A program made the translations under genes and the position numbers. Shown here piece after piece: positions 24,188-40,567 of a stretch of DNA of 64,000 nt. The DNA is from Triticum aestivum (taxonomy: Eukaryota > Streptophyta > Magnoliopsida > Poales > Poaceae): positions 125,803,116 through 125,867,115 of the forward strand of contig NC_057797.1 of NCBI RefSeq assembly GCF_018294505.1. The letters are read 5' to 3'. The notes under the pieces are model-generated. The model was given only the letters and a program-made list of their open reading frames with translations, was not told the DNA's origin and searched no databases. Within the stretch, counting starts at the first letter, position 1, and each line of letters opens with the position of its first letter.

Positions 24188-25430
24188 CGCGAGCTATTGA
24201 TCTACAACATGATTTGCAAAATACTACCAGGACTAAGTTCATGATAAATTTAAGTTCAATTAATCATATTACTTAAGAACTCCCACTTAGACAGACATCT
24301 CTCTAGTCATCTAAGTGATCACGTGATCCAAATCAACTAAACCATGTCCGATCATCACGTGAGATGGAGTAGTTTTCAATGGTGAACATCACTATGTTGA
24401 TCATATCTACTATATGATTCACGTTCGACCTTTCGGTCTCCGTGTTCCGAGGCCATATCTGTATATGCTAGGCTCGTCAAGTTTAACCTGAGTATTCCGC
24501 GTGTGCAACTGTTTTGCACCCGTTGTATTTGAACGTAGAGCATATCACACCCGATCATCACGTGGTGTCTCAGCACGAAGAACTTTCGCAACGGTGCATA
24601 CTCAGGGAGAACACTTCTTGATAATTAGTGAGAGATCATCTTAAAATGCTACCGTCAAACTAAGCAAAATAAGATGTATAAAAGATAAACATCATATGCA
24701 ATCAAAATATGTGACATGATATGGCCATCATCATCTTGCGCCTTTGATTTCCATCTCCAAAGTACTGTCATGATCTCTATCATCACCGGCATGACACCAT
24801 GATCTCCATCATCTTGATCTATATCAATGTGTCGTCACGTGGTCGTCTCGCCAACAATTGCTCTTGCAACTATTGCTATCGCATAGCGATAAAGTAAAGC
24901 AATTATTGGGCGCTTGCATCTTATGCAATAGAGAGACAACCATAAGGATTTTGCCAGTTGCCGATAACTTCAACAAAACATGATCATCTCATACAACAAC
25001 TTATATCTCATCACGTCTTGACCATATCACATCACAACATGCCCTGCAAAAACAAGTTAGACGTCCTCTACTTTGTTGTTGCAAGTTTTACGTGGCTGCT
25101 ACGGGCTTAGCAAGAACCGTTCTTACCTACGCATCAAAAACCACAACGATAGTTTGTCAAGTTGGTGCTGTTTTAACCTTCGCAAGGATCGGGCGTAGCC
25201 ACACTCGGTTCAACTAAAGTTGGAGAAACTGACACCCGCCAGCCACCTGTGTGCAAAGCACGTCGGTAGAACCAGTCTCGCATAAGCGTACGCGTAATGT
25301 CGGTCCGGGCCGCTTCATCCAACAATACCGCCGAACCAAAGTATGACATGCTGGTAAGCAGTATGACTTATATCGCACACAACTCACTTGTGTTCTACTC
25401 GTGCATATAACATCAACACATAAAACCTAG
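24188..25430 (-). other. Leader region of the Angela-like element
   Basis: A long untranslated leader between the 5' LTR and gag is expected for this copia group. No sustained open frame is present. Confidence 0.7.
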
Positions 25431-25442
25431 GCTCCGACGCCA
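25431..25442 (-). other. Variant primer-binding site of the Angela-like element
   Basis: On the minus strand TGGCGTCGGAGC follows the 5' LTR after one base. It matches 9 of 12 bases of the initiator tRNA-Met site TGGTATCAGAGC, which is perfect in the nearby LARD-like element. Confidence 0.65.
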
Positions 25443-25443
25443 C

Positions 25444-27184
25444 TGTTGGGGAACGTAGTAATTTCAAAAAAAATTCCTACGCACACGCAAGATCATGGTG
25501 ATGCATAGCAACGAGAGGGGAGAGTGTAGTCTACGTACCCTCGTAGACCGACAGCGGAAGCGTTATGACAACGCGGTTGATGTAGTCGTACGTCTTCACG
25601 GCCCGACTGATCAAGCACCGAAACTACGACACCTCCGAGTTTTAGCACATGTTCAGCTCGATGACGATCCCCGGACTCCGATCCAGCAAAGTGTCGGGGA
25701 AGAGTTCCGTCAGCACGACGGCGTGGTGACGATCTTGATGTTCTACCGTCGCAGGGCTTCGCCTAAGCACTGCTACAATATTATCGAGGAGTATGGTGGA
25801 AGGGGGCACCGCACACGGCTAAGAAAACGATCACGAGGATCAACTTGTGTGTCTAGAGGTGCCCCTGCCCCCGTATATAAAGGAGCAAGGGGAGGAAGCC
25901 GGCCGGCCCTAGGGCGCGCCAAGGAGGAGGAGTCCTCCTCCTAGTAGGAGTAGGACTCCCCTCTTTCCTACTCCTACTAGGAGGGGGAAAGGAAGGGGGA
26001 GAGGGAGAAGGAAAGGGGGGCGCCGCCCCCCCCTCTCCTAGTCCAATTCGGACCAGAGGGGGAGGGGGCGCGCGGCCCACCCTGGCCGCCCCTCTCTCTC
26101 TCCACTAAGGCCCATAAGGCCCATTACTTCTCCCGGGGGGGTTCCGGTAACCTTCCGGCACTCCGGTTTTCTCCGAAATCACCCGGAACACTTCCCGTGT
26201 CTGAATATAGCCGTCCAATATATCAATCTTTATGTCTCGACCATTTCGAGACTCCTCGTCATGTCCGTGATCACATCTGGGACTTCGAACTAACTTCGGT
26301 ACATCAAAACTCATAAACTCATAATATAACTGTCATCGAAACCTTAAGCGTGCGGACCCTACGGGTTCGAGAACAATGTAGACATGACCGAGACATGTCT
26401 CCGGTCAATAACCAATAGCGGAACCTAGATGCTCATATTGGCTCCCACATATTCTACGAAGATCTTTATCGGTCAGACCGCATAACAACATACGTTGTTC
26501 CCTTTGTCATCGGTATGTTACTTGCCCGAGATTCGATCGTCGGTATCTCAATACCTAGTTCAATCTCGTTACCGGCAAGTCTCTTTACTCGTTTCGTAAT
26601 ACATCATCTCGCAACTAACTCATTAGTTGCAATGCTTGCAAGGCTTATGTGATGTGCATTACCGAGAGGGCCCAGAGATACCTCTCCGACAATCGGAGTG
26701 ACAAATCCTAATCTCGAAATACGCCAACCCAACATTTACCTTTGGAGACACCTGTAGAGCTCCTTTATAATCACCCAGTTACGTTGTGATGTTTGGTAGC
26801 ACACAAAGTGTTCCTCCGGCAAACGGGAGTTGCATAATCTCATAGTCATAGGAACATGTATAAGTCATGAAGAAAGCAATAGCAACATACTAAATGATCG
26901 GGTGCTAAGCTAATGGAATGGGTCATGTCAATCACATCATTCTTCTAATGATGTGATCCCATTAATCAAATAACAACTCTTTTGTTCATGGTTAGGAAAC
27001 ATAACCATCTTCGATTAACGAGCTAGTCAAGTAGAGGCATACTAGTGACACTCTGTTTGTCTATGTACTCACACATGTATGATGTTTCCGGTTAATACAA
27101 TTCTAGCATGAATAATAAACATTTATCATGATATAGGGAAATAAATAATAACTTTATTATTGCCTCTAGGGCATATTTCCTTCA
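25444..27184 (-). repeat. 5' LTR of the Angela-like element
   Basis: 1741 bp, TGTTGGGG to TTCCTTCA on the plus strand. It is nearly collinear with 18603-20339 and includes the same inverted repeat around 25930-25985. Confidence 0.94.
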
Positions 27185-27189
27185 AGACT

Positions 27190-27507
27190 ATATGATAGTT
27201 GAGTATGTGAACTTGCTGAAAAGCTCTTATATATTGACTCTTTCCTATGTTATGATAAATTGCAATTGCTCCAATGACTGAGATTATAGTTTGTTAGTTT
27301 TCAATGAAGTTTATGATTCATACTTGAAATTGTGATTGAATTATTACTCTAGTATAAGAAATCATATGACAATATTTATGTAAGTTGTTGTTCTAAGAAT
27401 GATCATGATGCCCTCATGTCCGTATTTTATTTTTATCGACACCTCTATCTCCAAACATGTGGACATATTTTTCGATTTCGGCTTTCGCTTGAGGACAAGC
27501 GAGGTCT
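27190..27507 (+). other. 3' untranslated part of the Athila-like element (right of the Angela insertion)
   Basis: This continues the host sequence interrupted at 18602. It is AT-rich and non-coding. Confidence 0.75.
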
Positions 27508-27520
27508 AAGCTTGGGGAGT
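27508..27520 (+). other. Polypurine tract of the Athila-like element
   Basis: AAGCTTGGGGAGT lies directly against the 3' LTR start at 27521. Confidence 0.8.
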
Positions 27521-29031
27521 TGATACGTCCATTTTGCATCATGCTTTTATATCGATATTTATTGCATCATGGGCTGTTATTACACATTATGCCACAATAC
27601 TTATGCTTATTCTCTCTTATTTTACAAGGTTTACATAAAGAGAGAGAATGTCGGCAGCTGGGATTTTAGGCTGGAAAAGGAGCAAATATTAGAGACATAT
27701 TCTGCACAGCTCCAAAGGTCCTGAAACTTCATGGAAGACGTTTTCAGAATATATAATAAATATTGAGCGCAAGAAGTTCACCAGGGGGGCCACACCCTAC
27801 CCACGAGGGTGGGGGCACGCCCTGGCGCGCCTCCCTACCTCGTGGGCCCCCTGGTGGCCCTCCGGTGGCCATCTTCTACTATATGAAGTCTTTTGATGGG
27901 AAAAAATCATAAGCCATCTTCTCGGACGAAACTCCGCCGCCACGAGGCGGAACCTTGGCGGAACCAATCTAGGGCTCTGGCGGAGCTGTTCTGCCGGGGA
28001 AATTTCCCTCCGGGAGGGGGAAATCATCGCCATTGTCATCACCAACGCTCCTCTCATCGGGAAAGGGTAATCTCCATCAACATCTTCATCAGCACCATCT
28101 CCTCTCAAAACCCTAGTTCATCTCTTGTATCCAATTCTTGTCCCCAAGTCCGGGATTCGTACTAATAGGTTGCTAGTAGTGTTAATTACTCCTTGTAGTT
28201 CATGCTAGTTGGTTTATTTGGTGGAAGATCATATGTTCAGACCCTATATGCATATTAATACCCCTTTGATTATGAACATGAATATGATTTGTGAGTAGTT
28301 ACGTTTGTTCCTGAGGACATGGGAGAAGTCTTGCTATTAGTAGTCATGTGAATTTGGTATTCGTTCGATATTTTGATGAGATGTATGTTGTCTCTCCTCT
28401 AGTGGTGTTATGTGAACGTCGACTACATAACACTTCACCATTGTTTGGGCCTAGAGGAAGGCATTGGGAAGTAATAAGTAGATGACGGGTTGCTAGAGTG
28501 ACAAAAGATTAACCCTAGTTTATGCGTTGCTTCGTAAGGGGCTGATTTGGATCCATATGTTTCATGCTATGGTTAGGTTTACCTTAATACTTTTGTTGTA
28601 GCTGCGGATGCTTGCAGTAGAGGTTAATCATAAGTGAGATGTTTGTCCAAGTAAGGACAGTATCCAAGCACCGGTCCACCCACATACCAAAATATCAAAG
28701 TACCGAACGCGAATCATATGAACATGATGAAAACTAGCTTGACGATATTTTCATGTGTCCTCGGGAGCGCTTTTCTCTATATAAGAGTTTGTCCAGGCTT
28801 GTCCTTTGCTACAAAAAGGATTTGGCCACCTTGCTGCACTTTTTTTACTTTTGTTACTTGTTGCTCGTTATAAATTATCCTATCACAAAACTATCTGTTA
28901 CCACTTATTTCAGTATTTGCAGAGAATACCTTCCTGGAAACCGCTTATCATTTCCTTCTGCTCCTCGTTGGGTTCGGCACTCTTACTTATCGAAAGGACT
29001 ACGATAGATCCCCTATACTTGTGGGTCATCA
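27521..29031 (+). repeat. 3' LTR of the Athila-like element
   Basis: 1511 bp with TGATACGTCC and GGGTCATCA ends, directly followed by the TSD ATATG. It matches 342-1850. Confidence 0.95.
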
Positions 29032-30380
29032 ATATGTTTAGCGTCCAAACACTCTAAAAGCTACATGTTTCCATAGCCATGTAGTAAAATGTTGGTGGTT
29101 TCATTAATGGTAATGGGTGGGTGGGTGGGTGGGTGGGTGTGGGTGTGTGTGTGGGGTGGGGGGCTATATATAAAAATTGGCTAGTCCCCATCTGGGGTAA
29201 ATGAATTTAAGAGAATTTTCATAGGAATGAAATTACATGGACAATTTTCCTATTATGCCCTCTGGGTCGCAGGACTAAATTTGAAAAATTATACCAGAAT
29301 CTTTCCTTTCATCCGCATTTTGGAATATTCTAAACATTTGCATAAACTTTATGTTTTCACATCTTTAAGTTGAGGTCTTAACGGTCCATATGACTATGTA
29401 ATGTTTTTTCATTGGTGTTTTTGTGCAATTATGCTCTCTTATAAAATAGTACCACGACTTCAATTGTGATGACAAGGCATTCATTTCCGGCCAATATCAA
29501 TGTTCTACATAAAAGTGAGTCTCACAAGAAGCAAATGGCTTTGACGATAATCATGTTTCCTACAATTATCCATAGAATTGCATACTTATGGTTATACTGA
29601 ATAGGTTTTTGTTCAGTTTTTTAAATAAAATACATGTGTTCAGCGTCCAAACACTCTAAAGCTACATGTTTGCATAGTCATGTTATAAAATGTTGGTCGT
29701 TTCATTAAAGAAAATGGAAGGGGGGGGGGTCCCTCTATTAACAAAAACGACTAGTCCCCATTTCACATAAATGAATTTTAAGAGGATTTTCATAGGAATG
29801 AGATTACATGAATTTTTTCACTATGACGCCCTCTGGGTTGTAGGACTACCTTTGAAAATTGTACAAGAATCCTTCCTTTCCTTCGCATTTTGGAAGATTA
29901 TAAACATTTGCTCAAACTTTACGTTTTCACATCTTGAAGTGCACATCTTAACAATCCATATGACTACGTAATGTTTCTTTTTTCATCAGTGTTTGTATAC
30001 AGTTATGCTATCTTATGGAATAGTACCACGATTTCAACTACGATGACGAGGCATTCATTTTCTGCCAATATCAACGCTCTGCATAAATGTGACTCGCAAG
30101 AAACAATGGGTTGACGATAATAATGTTTCCTACAGTCACCCCTGGAATTGCAGATTTTATGGTAAAATTGAATAGGTGTTCACTAAGTCTTTGTTTTAAA
30201 AAAATCATGTGTTTAGTGTCCAAATGCTCTAAAAGCTACATGTTCATATAGTCATGGAAAATTTTCCTATGACATCCTCTGGGTCATAGTGCCACTTTTG
30301 AAAAATCATACAAAAATCTTCTCCTTATTTTACATTCTGGAAGAATCTAAACATCGCTCGAACTTACAAAACATGACATT
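29032..30380. repeat. Tandem array of ~0.6 kb units (right of the Athila insertion)
   Basis: Units begin at about 29035, 29638 and 30210 with GTTTAGCGTCCAAACACTC or close variants, spaced 603 and 572 bp. The last copy has lost about 130 bp internally and fades out near 30380. Each unit carries the same ordered landmarks as 1-336. The array ends about 0.4 kb before the ribosomal protein SA start codon. Confidence 0.85.
29107..29163 (+). repeat. GGGT/GT microsatellite
   Basis: Repeated GGGT followed by GT and a G-rich end, in the first right-hand tandem unit only. At the same place the next unit has a short G-run (near 29720) instead. Confidence 0.85.
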
Positions 30381-30574
30381 TGTTTCTCCTCTTCTCTCTA
30401 AAAAGATACAATCTATAAAATTCCCGTGGATCCTGTGGAGCATCCAAACAACCACGTCCATACCATTCGTGCATTTCAGATCATTTTAGGAATGTAACAT
30501 GGCATCAAATTCCTACAATCCGTTCCATTTCTACTTTTTGTTTCTTGTCTTGTGTTTCAATCTTCAAATAGTCC

Positions 30575-30815
30575 TGGGCCTCCAGAAACCTCAGAAACGC
30601 AAACAGGTCCTTTTCCCCACAGAAAGGCCCGGACGGCACAGGGAGCGAAAGGAAAACTGCCCGAGCTAGGGTTTTTATCCCACACACGGGCCAGCCCGTA
30701 TAAGTAGTCCCGTCCCCAACCCGTCGCGACCTCTCCCGCCGCCACCACCCGTGCCTCCTCTTCCTCCTCGCTCTCTCGCGCACGGGGCTCGCGTCCGAAA
30801 CCCTAACCTCCCACC
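30575..30815 (+). promoter_or_regulatory. Promoter and 5' leader of the ribosomal protein SA gene
   Basis: Contains TGGGCC (30575-30580, site II type), TAGGGTTT (30667-30674, inverted telo-box) and AAACCCTAA (30798-30806, telo-box). A TATA-like GTATAAGTA is at 30698-30706. Telo-box plus site II is the usual pair upstream of plant ribosomal protein genes. The start of transcription is not determined. Confidence 0.65.
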
Positions 30816-32793
<1,978 letters not shown>

Positions 32794-34202
32794 AGGACTT
32801 GACCCAAGGTTTATGCTACTCGGCACTGTGGAGTGAAGGAGTTCGGCCGTGGTTTACGGGTGAAGGCTGTGTTATTTGCCCCGTCAGTACTCTGTTGGTA
32901 GACGCTGGTTAAGTAGATTTAATTTTTACAGTGCTGAGTTATGTTAGATGGAAATCGATTTTTGTCTTCTTGGCTCTGCAGGGGCTGGGAGTTATCACCC
33001 CAGCCTTCTGCTGCCTCTCATCGAATAGCTTTATTTGAAGTTCCATTTTGCCAGCAAGTGTATGGTCAGATTCTCTTGAAATGTTATAAAAGCCCGGATC
33101 ATGTGATACTCTAGATATGTCTACTTTATTTATGAGGCTATTGCTCATAACTTGCAAGCGGTCTTATAATCGTTGCATTTCAAAGGCAGCACGAAATTGG
33201 TCGGCGCGTCTCTGTTCCTGGCTTTGGTTCTTTGCATTGGACACGAACAAACTCTAATTTTCAGTGAATGTTTGCTGTGGGACATACAATTGTGAACGTG
33301 CTGGCAACACGAATGCTTCCAACCCATAAATCTCTGACAGAAACGCTGGTTTTGCCATGCACCCCAGCGAACATGGGCTGAATAGCATCACCCTGTTTTT
33401 TGAAGTAGAATTTTAACAACAATGTTTATAGAGATACAAAACAGAGCTGGAGGAATCCCTCGTCATCTAGCAAGTGCCAAACTATACGCTTGAAAATGAC
33501 AAGTTTCGCAATGCAAAGATCCTTGGCGAGAACTACCGCCTCTCACTTTCTGCAAGCTTCAAATGTTTCTGGATCGTTGGTGCCCTCAAAACACAACTGC
33601 CGATGCGTCAAAAAACTATACGTTGACAACACTTCTGTTCGTAGCTTTGGCAACAACACCGACCACGCCCAACTTGACTTGCCCACCAAAGGAGGAATCC
33701 ACTACCGGGCTTCTTGCAGGTCTCATGTATGATCACAGAGGTACTTGTGAATAAAAAGGTGCATCGATAGCGAGCTCTGAAACTCTTGTTCATGAATCGA
33801 GCGTCCAAACTCTAATCAAACATATTTATCCTACAATAAAGGATTGGTTGTCCGTTGAGGTTTGGCCTTGCCTTCTAGTACATCTCAGAGGAAAATGTAG
33901 GCCCCAGGATAATTTGAGCTCAGTTCTGGCCTTCTAAAGTCCTGAGACATATTGGAAGCTGAACAAAGTTATACGAAAATTTCGAATGAGTTTTACAAAC
34001 TCATACACACTCATCTGCTTCGTCCATCTTGCAACGTTTGACGCAGGCGAAACGTGCCGCCACCGCCCTCCCAATTCTACACGCCAGTTTATAACGGCAG
34101 CAACAGATGAGAAGCTGAGCGCGCCACACCGTCATGTCGCTCCACTCTTCGCTTGCTGCTCCTACCGGTTTGGACCACCCTATCATTTTCCCATACATCA
34201 CG
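32794..34202. other. 3' UTR of the SA gene and intergenic sequence
   Basis: The 3' UTR probably reaches about 33100 (AT-rich with ATGTTATAAA-like sequence); a poly(A) site cannot be fixed. From there to 34202 I see only short open frames on both strands with no domain and no clear repeat boundary. Confidence 0.5.
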
Positions 34203-34204
34203 TA

Positions 34205-34364
34205 CTCCCTCAGTTTTAAAATATAAGCCTTTTAGAGATTTTTATAGGGACTACATACAGACGCACATAGACATATTTCAGAGTGTAGATTCGCTCATTT
34301 TGCTCTGTATGTAGTCCGTATTGAAATCTCTAAAAAGTGTTATAGTATTTAGGAACCGAGGAAG
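34205..34364. mobile_element. Stowaway-type MITE (Tc1/Mariner derivative)
   Basis: 160 bp with inverted ends CTCCCTCAGTTTTAAA and its complement, flanked by TA at 34203-34204 and 34365-34366. Subterminal ACTACATAC repeats match Thalos/Athos-like families. Confidence 0.88.
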
Positions 34365-34366
34365 TA

Positions 34367-34758
34367 GATTTTTACCATGCAAAAAAAGGGAGTACATTTT
34401 TATAATAAATACATAATTTTATATGAATGTTTTTGTTGTTAGATCATCCTGTTTTTTTTTTGAGAATTATCCTCCTGGTCATTTTTTTAGGGGTAATCTC
34501 CTGCCTCCTGGCCAATTGAGCTGCCTTTTTTTGAGCAATAGGTAATTGCCCGTGCGTTGCAACGGGGCATAAATATTCTAATGGTTCAGTACAATCATGG
34601 CAAATATATACCTTTACAATCCTCATCCACATCTTGCCAAATCATGTCTTGTTCATAAACATTTAGCTAGAAAGCAAATATAAGATGTAATGCATCCTTC
34701 GGTCCCATTTTTATATGGACAGAATATGAACGGGCAATGAAACCCCAAGATTGAGTTC
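34367..34758. other. Intergenic sequence, no gene seen
   Basis: Contains CCGTGCGTTGCAACGG (about 34551-34566), an imperfect palindrome that recurs in many grass transposons. No open frame of interest is present. Confidence 0.4.
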
Positions 34759-34760
34759 TA

Positions 34761-34834
34761 CTCCCTCTACAACAAGATATTTTTTGACACTACAATAATG
34801 TCTAAAAATATCTTATATTATGTTACATAGGGAA
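34761..34834. mobile_element. Small Stowaway-type MITE, degraded
   Basis: About 74 bp, almost entirely a fold-back with AAGATATTTTTTGACA-like arms and CTCCCTCT / AGGGA-like ends next to TA dinucleotides. Confidence 0.65.
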
Positions 34835-34836
34835 TA

Positions 34837-36300
34837 GTTGCTTGTGTTTTTCGAACACCAACACATACGTAATCATATTGTCGTCTACTTCGCTTGGGAG
34901 ATGAAGTGTATCGTATGTCTAATTTGCAAGTGAAACAACTGTTACCTGCACAGGAGACGTCATATTAAATTTCTTATTTACAAAAATAATGAAAGATGCA
35001 TGCAATGATCACTCTAAATACATAGTAGTACAACATGATGTTATGGGGTCCAGCTTCCACCCTTGTCACCTTGCTCTTCGATGACGATCGAGTCTCTGGA
35101 GACGAAATCCCATCAGCAGTGCCCATGGCATATGATCACAATTTACAGGTTATACATTAACATATACCAACATACTGGAATGTATGGAAATCTGGACATT
35201 AGTGCATGCCTTGAATCATTGACTGTCTTGAGCTTGTACTCCTTAACTGTTTCACCACCTGAATCTGTACTTCCCCTTTATAATTTCTCATGTACAACAC
35301 CAGCATGATCTGAGAAGATAAGCACTGTCCACTACCGCAGGATTGTTATTATCTGAATTCTAATTGGAGTCACATGCTCTCGCTGTCCTGTCTTGCTCTT
35401 GCAGCAGTAGCTACTGCTGCCGCCTTTTTATTGGTGATCTCTCTGCTTTGTTACCACGCATAAGCACAATTAGAAAGCTGATGTGATGGTTGCTAATGCA
35501 CGTACGCGAATGCAAGGAGCTCACCTCAATGGGTGCTACGGACATGGCGGGCGGCCGTGGCGCAGCATCTTGAGAATCATGGTCTTGAGGTGCGGTACAC
35601 CGGTGAGCCTGTTCGGTCGCCCGCGTCTACAGATGAAACGTGCCCACAACGATAGGCCTTAGGGATAAGAAAGAGATATATGAATCACGTTTTCAGAAAA
35701 TCCAAATGGATAGTGCATGTGCAGGGCCGTTGATGGGGGAGTGCGAGCAGCCTAGAGATTTCTTTCCTTCGTTTCCGCAGATCTCGACAATTTCTTCCTG
35801 CATGCCACGCGCGGTCTCCGCGATTATCTTCCGTACATGCATCTGATTGCTTCCTTCTGGTTTGTTTACCGATTGGTGGAAAAAAGAAAGGAAATTGATG
35901 ACCTCCATTGAGTTTATTGCATTACCAAAGAGGATATTCATTTTTTTTGCGCAATCAAGGAGGATATTCATTACCGTACCATACATGCACTGATCACGTT
36001 TGTATTACAAAACAAAAGATTGGTTACCATACATGAATTATTTGGTTGCCAAAAATATAGCGGGTCCATCCAGCCAGATGTGAATAAAACTGGCAAATAG
36101 GGAACCAGCAGAAAGAAAACCGGTGGAGGGAGGAAAGAAAATCGGTGGTGGGGTGGGGCCGTGGGGGTCGTACGAAAGGATGGACGAAGGGTGGGCGACG
36201 TAAGAGGGGAGAGGAAACCTTACGTTTTTTTTTAGATAGTAGAGAAGAGATTCCAAAATTGAGCTGGCTACGATCCGGTCGGGGTCTCACAGGCACGAGA
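34837..36300. other. Intergenic sequence upstream of RPB6
   Basis: No gene found. Short open frames on both strands show no domain. A purine-rich stretch lies at about 36110-36230. Confidence 0.45.
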
Positions 36301-36346
36301 GGGCGCAAAACCGGGCCGGGCCATCATCCTGCCTTACCTCCCAGCC

Positions 36347-36531
36347 TGGGCCTGCCGTGGGCGCAAACCCGAGCCAGAGCCCGATTAAGTGGAAGCCGCG
36401 TGCCCGCATCGGTACTCCCTAATAACTTCTTCCCCTTTCCACCTTGTCGGCGAACACCCACCATAATCCCCACGCCCGAGGCTTCCTCCCGCGGCGAAAC
36501 CCTAGCGACCGGAGCGCTCGGCGGCGCAGCC
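36347..36531 (+). promoter_or_regulatory. Promoter / 5' leader of RPB6
   Basis: TGGGCC at 36347-36352 and a telo-box-like AAACCCTAG at 36497-36505, 26 bp before the ATG. These are the same element types as at the ribosomal protein gene, in keeping with coordinate expression of transcription and translation components. Confidence 0.55.
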
Positions 36532-39448
<2,917 letters not shown>

Positions 39449-39776
39449 AGCTGGTAGACTGTTTGAATGGAAGGCTCTGTGCTGCAACAAAACCTTGCCC
39501 TAGTAGCTATATGCAATGCTTAGCACTGAACTGCTGTGACAATGTTATGTTACCGTAACATGTGTGGGCTATGTCTGCCCATTGTGTTGTGCTACTACTG
39601 TAAACCAATTGCGTGGTTGCGTTAGTTTGCTTGGACCATTGCTTGCATGCAGCTACAAGTTGCTAATGAATACCCTACTCTAACCTCCTTTTGTGAGCGT
39701 GGTGCAGGACATTCTGCCGATTATTTCGTGTTCACATTTTGTAGTAGATGACTTGAATAGATCAATTGTTTTGTAG
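39449..39776 (+). other. 3' UTR of RPB6 and convergent intergenic gap
   Basis: Probable 3' UTR to around 39670 (AATGAATA-like signal near 39666). The rest is the gap facing the convergent GLO gene. Confidence 0.5.
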
Positions 39777-39778
39777 TA

Positions 39779-39853
39779 CTCCCTCCGTTGATTTCAATAT
39801 GGACTACATATGTAGTCGTAGTCCATATTGAAATATTTTAGGAACGGAGGAAG
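39779..39853. mobile_element. Stowaway-type MITE between RPB6 and GLO
   Basis: 75 bp. The arm CTCCCTCCGTTGATTTCAAT and its complement are flanked by TA. A direct repeat of about 22 bp (TTGAATAGATCAA core) lies on both sides, at 39744 and 39853. Confidence 0.85.
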
Positions 39854-40196
39854 TAGATGTCTTGAATAGATCAACCAGAGTGCTAGGGTTGGGAACAGAG
39901 AAATACAAGCGCGTCCATTCAAACCTTAATACGAACTCTCAAAAGAAAAAAACCTCATACGATTCTTTGGATAAAATCCAACTTATATATGCTGGGTGTT
40001 TGGATAAAATCCTTCTCTCAGCAAAACAATGCAAGTTTGTTCTCAGGGCTGCACAAAGCATCAAAATCCAATTTCCCATTTTACAGATCCTTAGCTAGTT
40101 TACTACCAGCATCTCGAATGATCGATGCCGGCGTTGGCACATGCAGCGTGTCCTTCACAGTATGCAGTGTGCTGCGAATGCCGCGCGCGTCGCTCA

Positions 40197-40529
40197 TCAG
40201 AGCAGCGACCTGAACCGGTCGCCCTCGGTCTGCACGCGGTCCCGGGTGATCTCGGCGACGCTCCGGCAGCCGCAGAGCGCCATGGCCAGCTCCAGCTCCC
40301 TGTTGAGCATCTCGATCACGTGCTTCGCCCCCGCCTGGCCCCTCGCCGCCAGCCCGTACAGCACCGGCCTCCCCACCATGACTGCCCGTGCCCCCAGCGC
40401 CAGCGCCTTGAGCACGTCGGTCCCCCGCCGGACTCCGCCGTCCACCAGCACCGGGACCGCCCCCGCCACCGCCTTCACTACCTACACACACACACACGAA
40501 GCACCGCCTTTAGAATGTGTTTTATGATG

Positions 40530-40567
<38 letters not shown>

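Larger units (their letters stand above)
18603..27184 (-). mobile_element. Angela/BARE/WIS-type Ty1/copia retrotransposon, full length, decayed
   Basis: The LTRs (18603-20339 and 25444-27184) read TGTTGGGG..TTCCTTCA on the plus strand, that is TGAAGG..CCCCAACA on the coding strand. They carry the GCCCTAGAGGCAATAATA block typical of the Angela/BARE/WIS group. The perfect 5-bp TSD is AGACT (18598-18602 and 27185-27189). On the minus strand the order is gag, protease, integrase, reverse transcriptase and RNase H, which is copia order. All frames are broken. The first 206 bp of the LTRs differ by 6 substitutions and one indel, fewer than the host LTRs, consistent with a younger insertion. Confidence 0.94.
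342..29031 (+). mobile_element. Athila-clade Ty3/gypsy LTR retrotransposon, complete but twice interrupted
   Basis: The two LTRs (342-1850 and 27521-29031) start TGATACGTCC and end GGGTCATCA. They are flanked by the perfect 5-bp duplication ATATG (337-341 and 29032-29036). The internal order is primer-binding site, gag, protease, reverse transcriptase, RNase H, integrase, a long 3' untranslated region and a polypurine tract. The tRNA-Asp-like primer site and the gag and pol sequences point to the Athila clade; I cannot fix the Triticeae family (Sabrina/WHAM/Derami group is possible). Without its two nested insertions the element is about 10.08 kb. A hand count gives about 14 substitutions in the first 260 bp of the LTR pair, so it is fairly old. 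Several stops and frameshifts make it defective. Confidence 0.93.
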
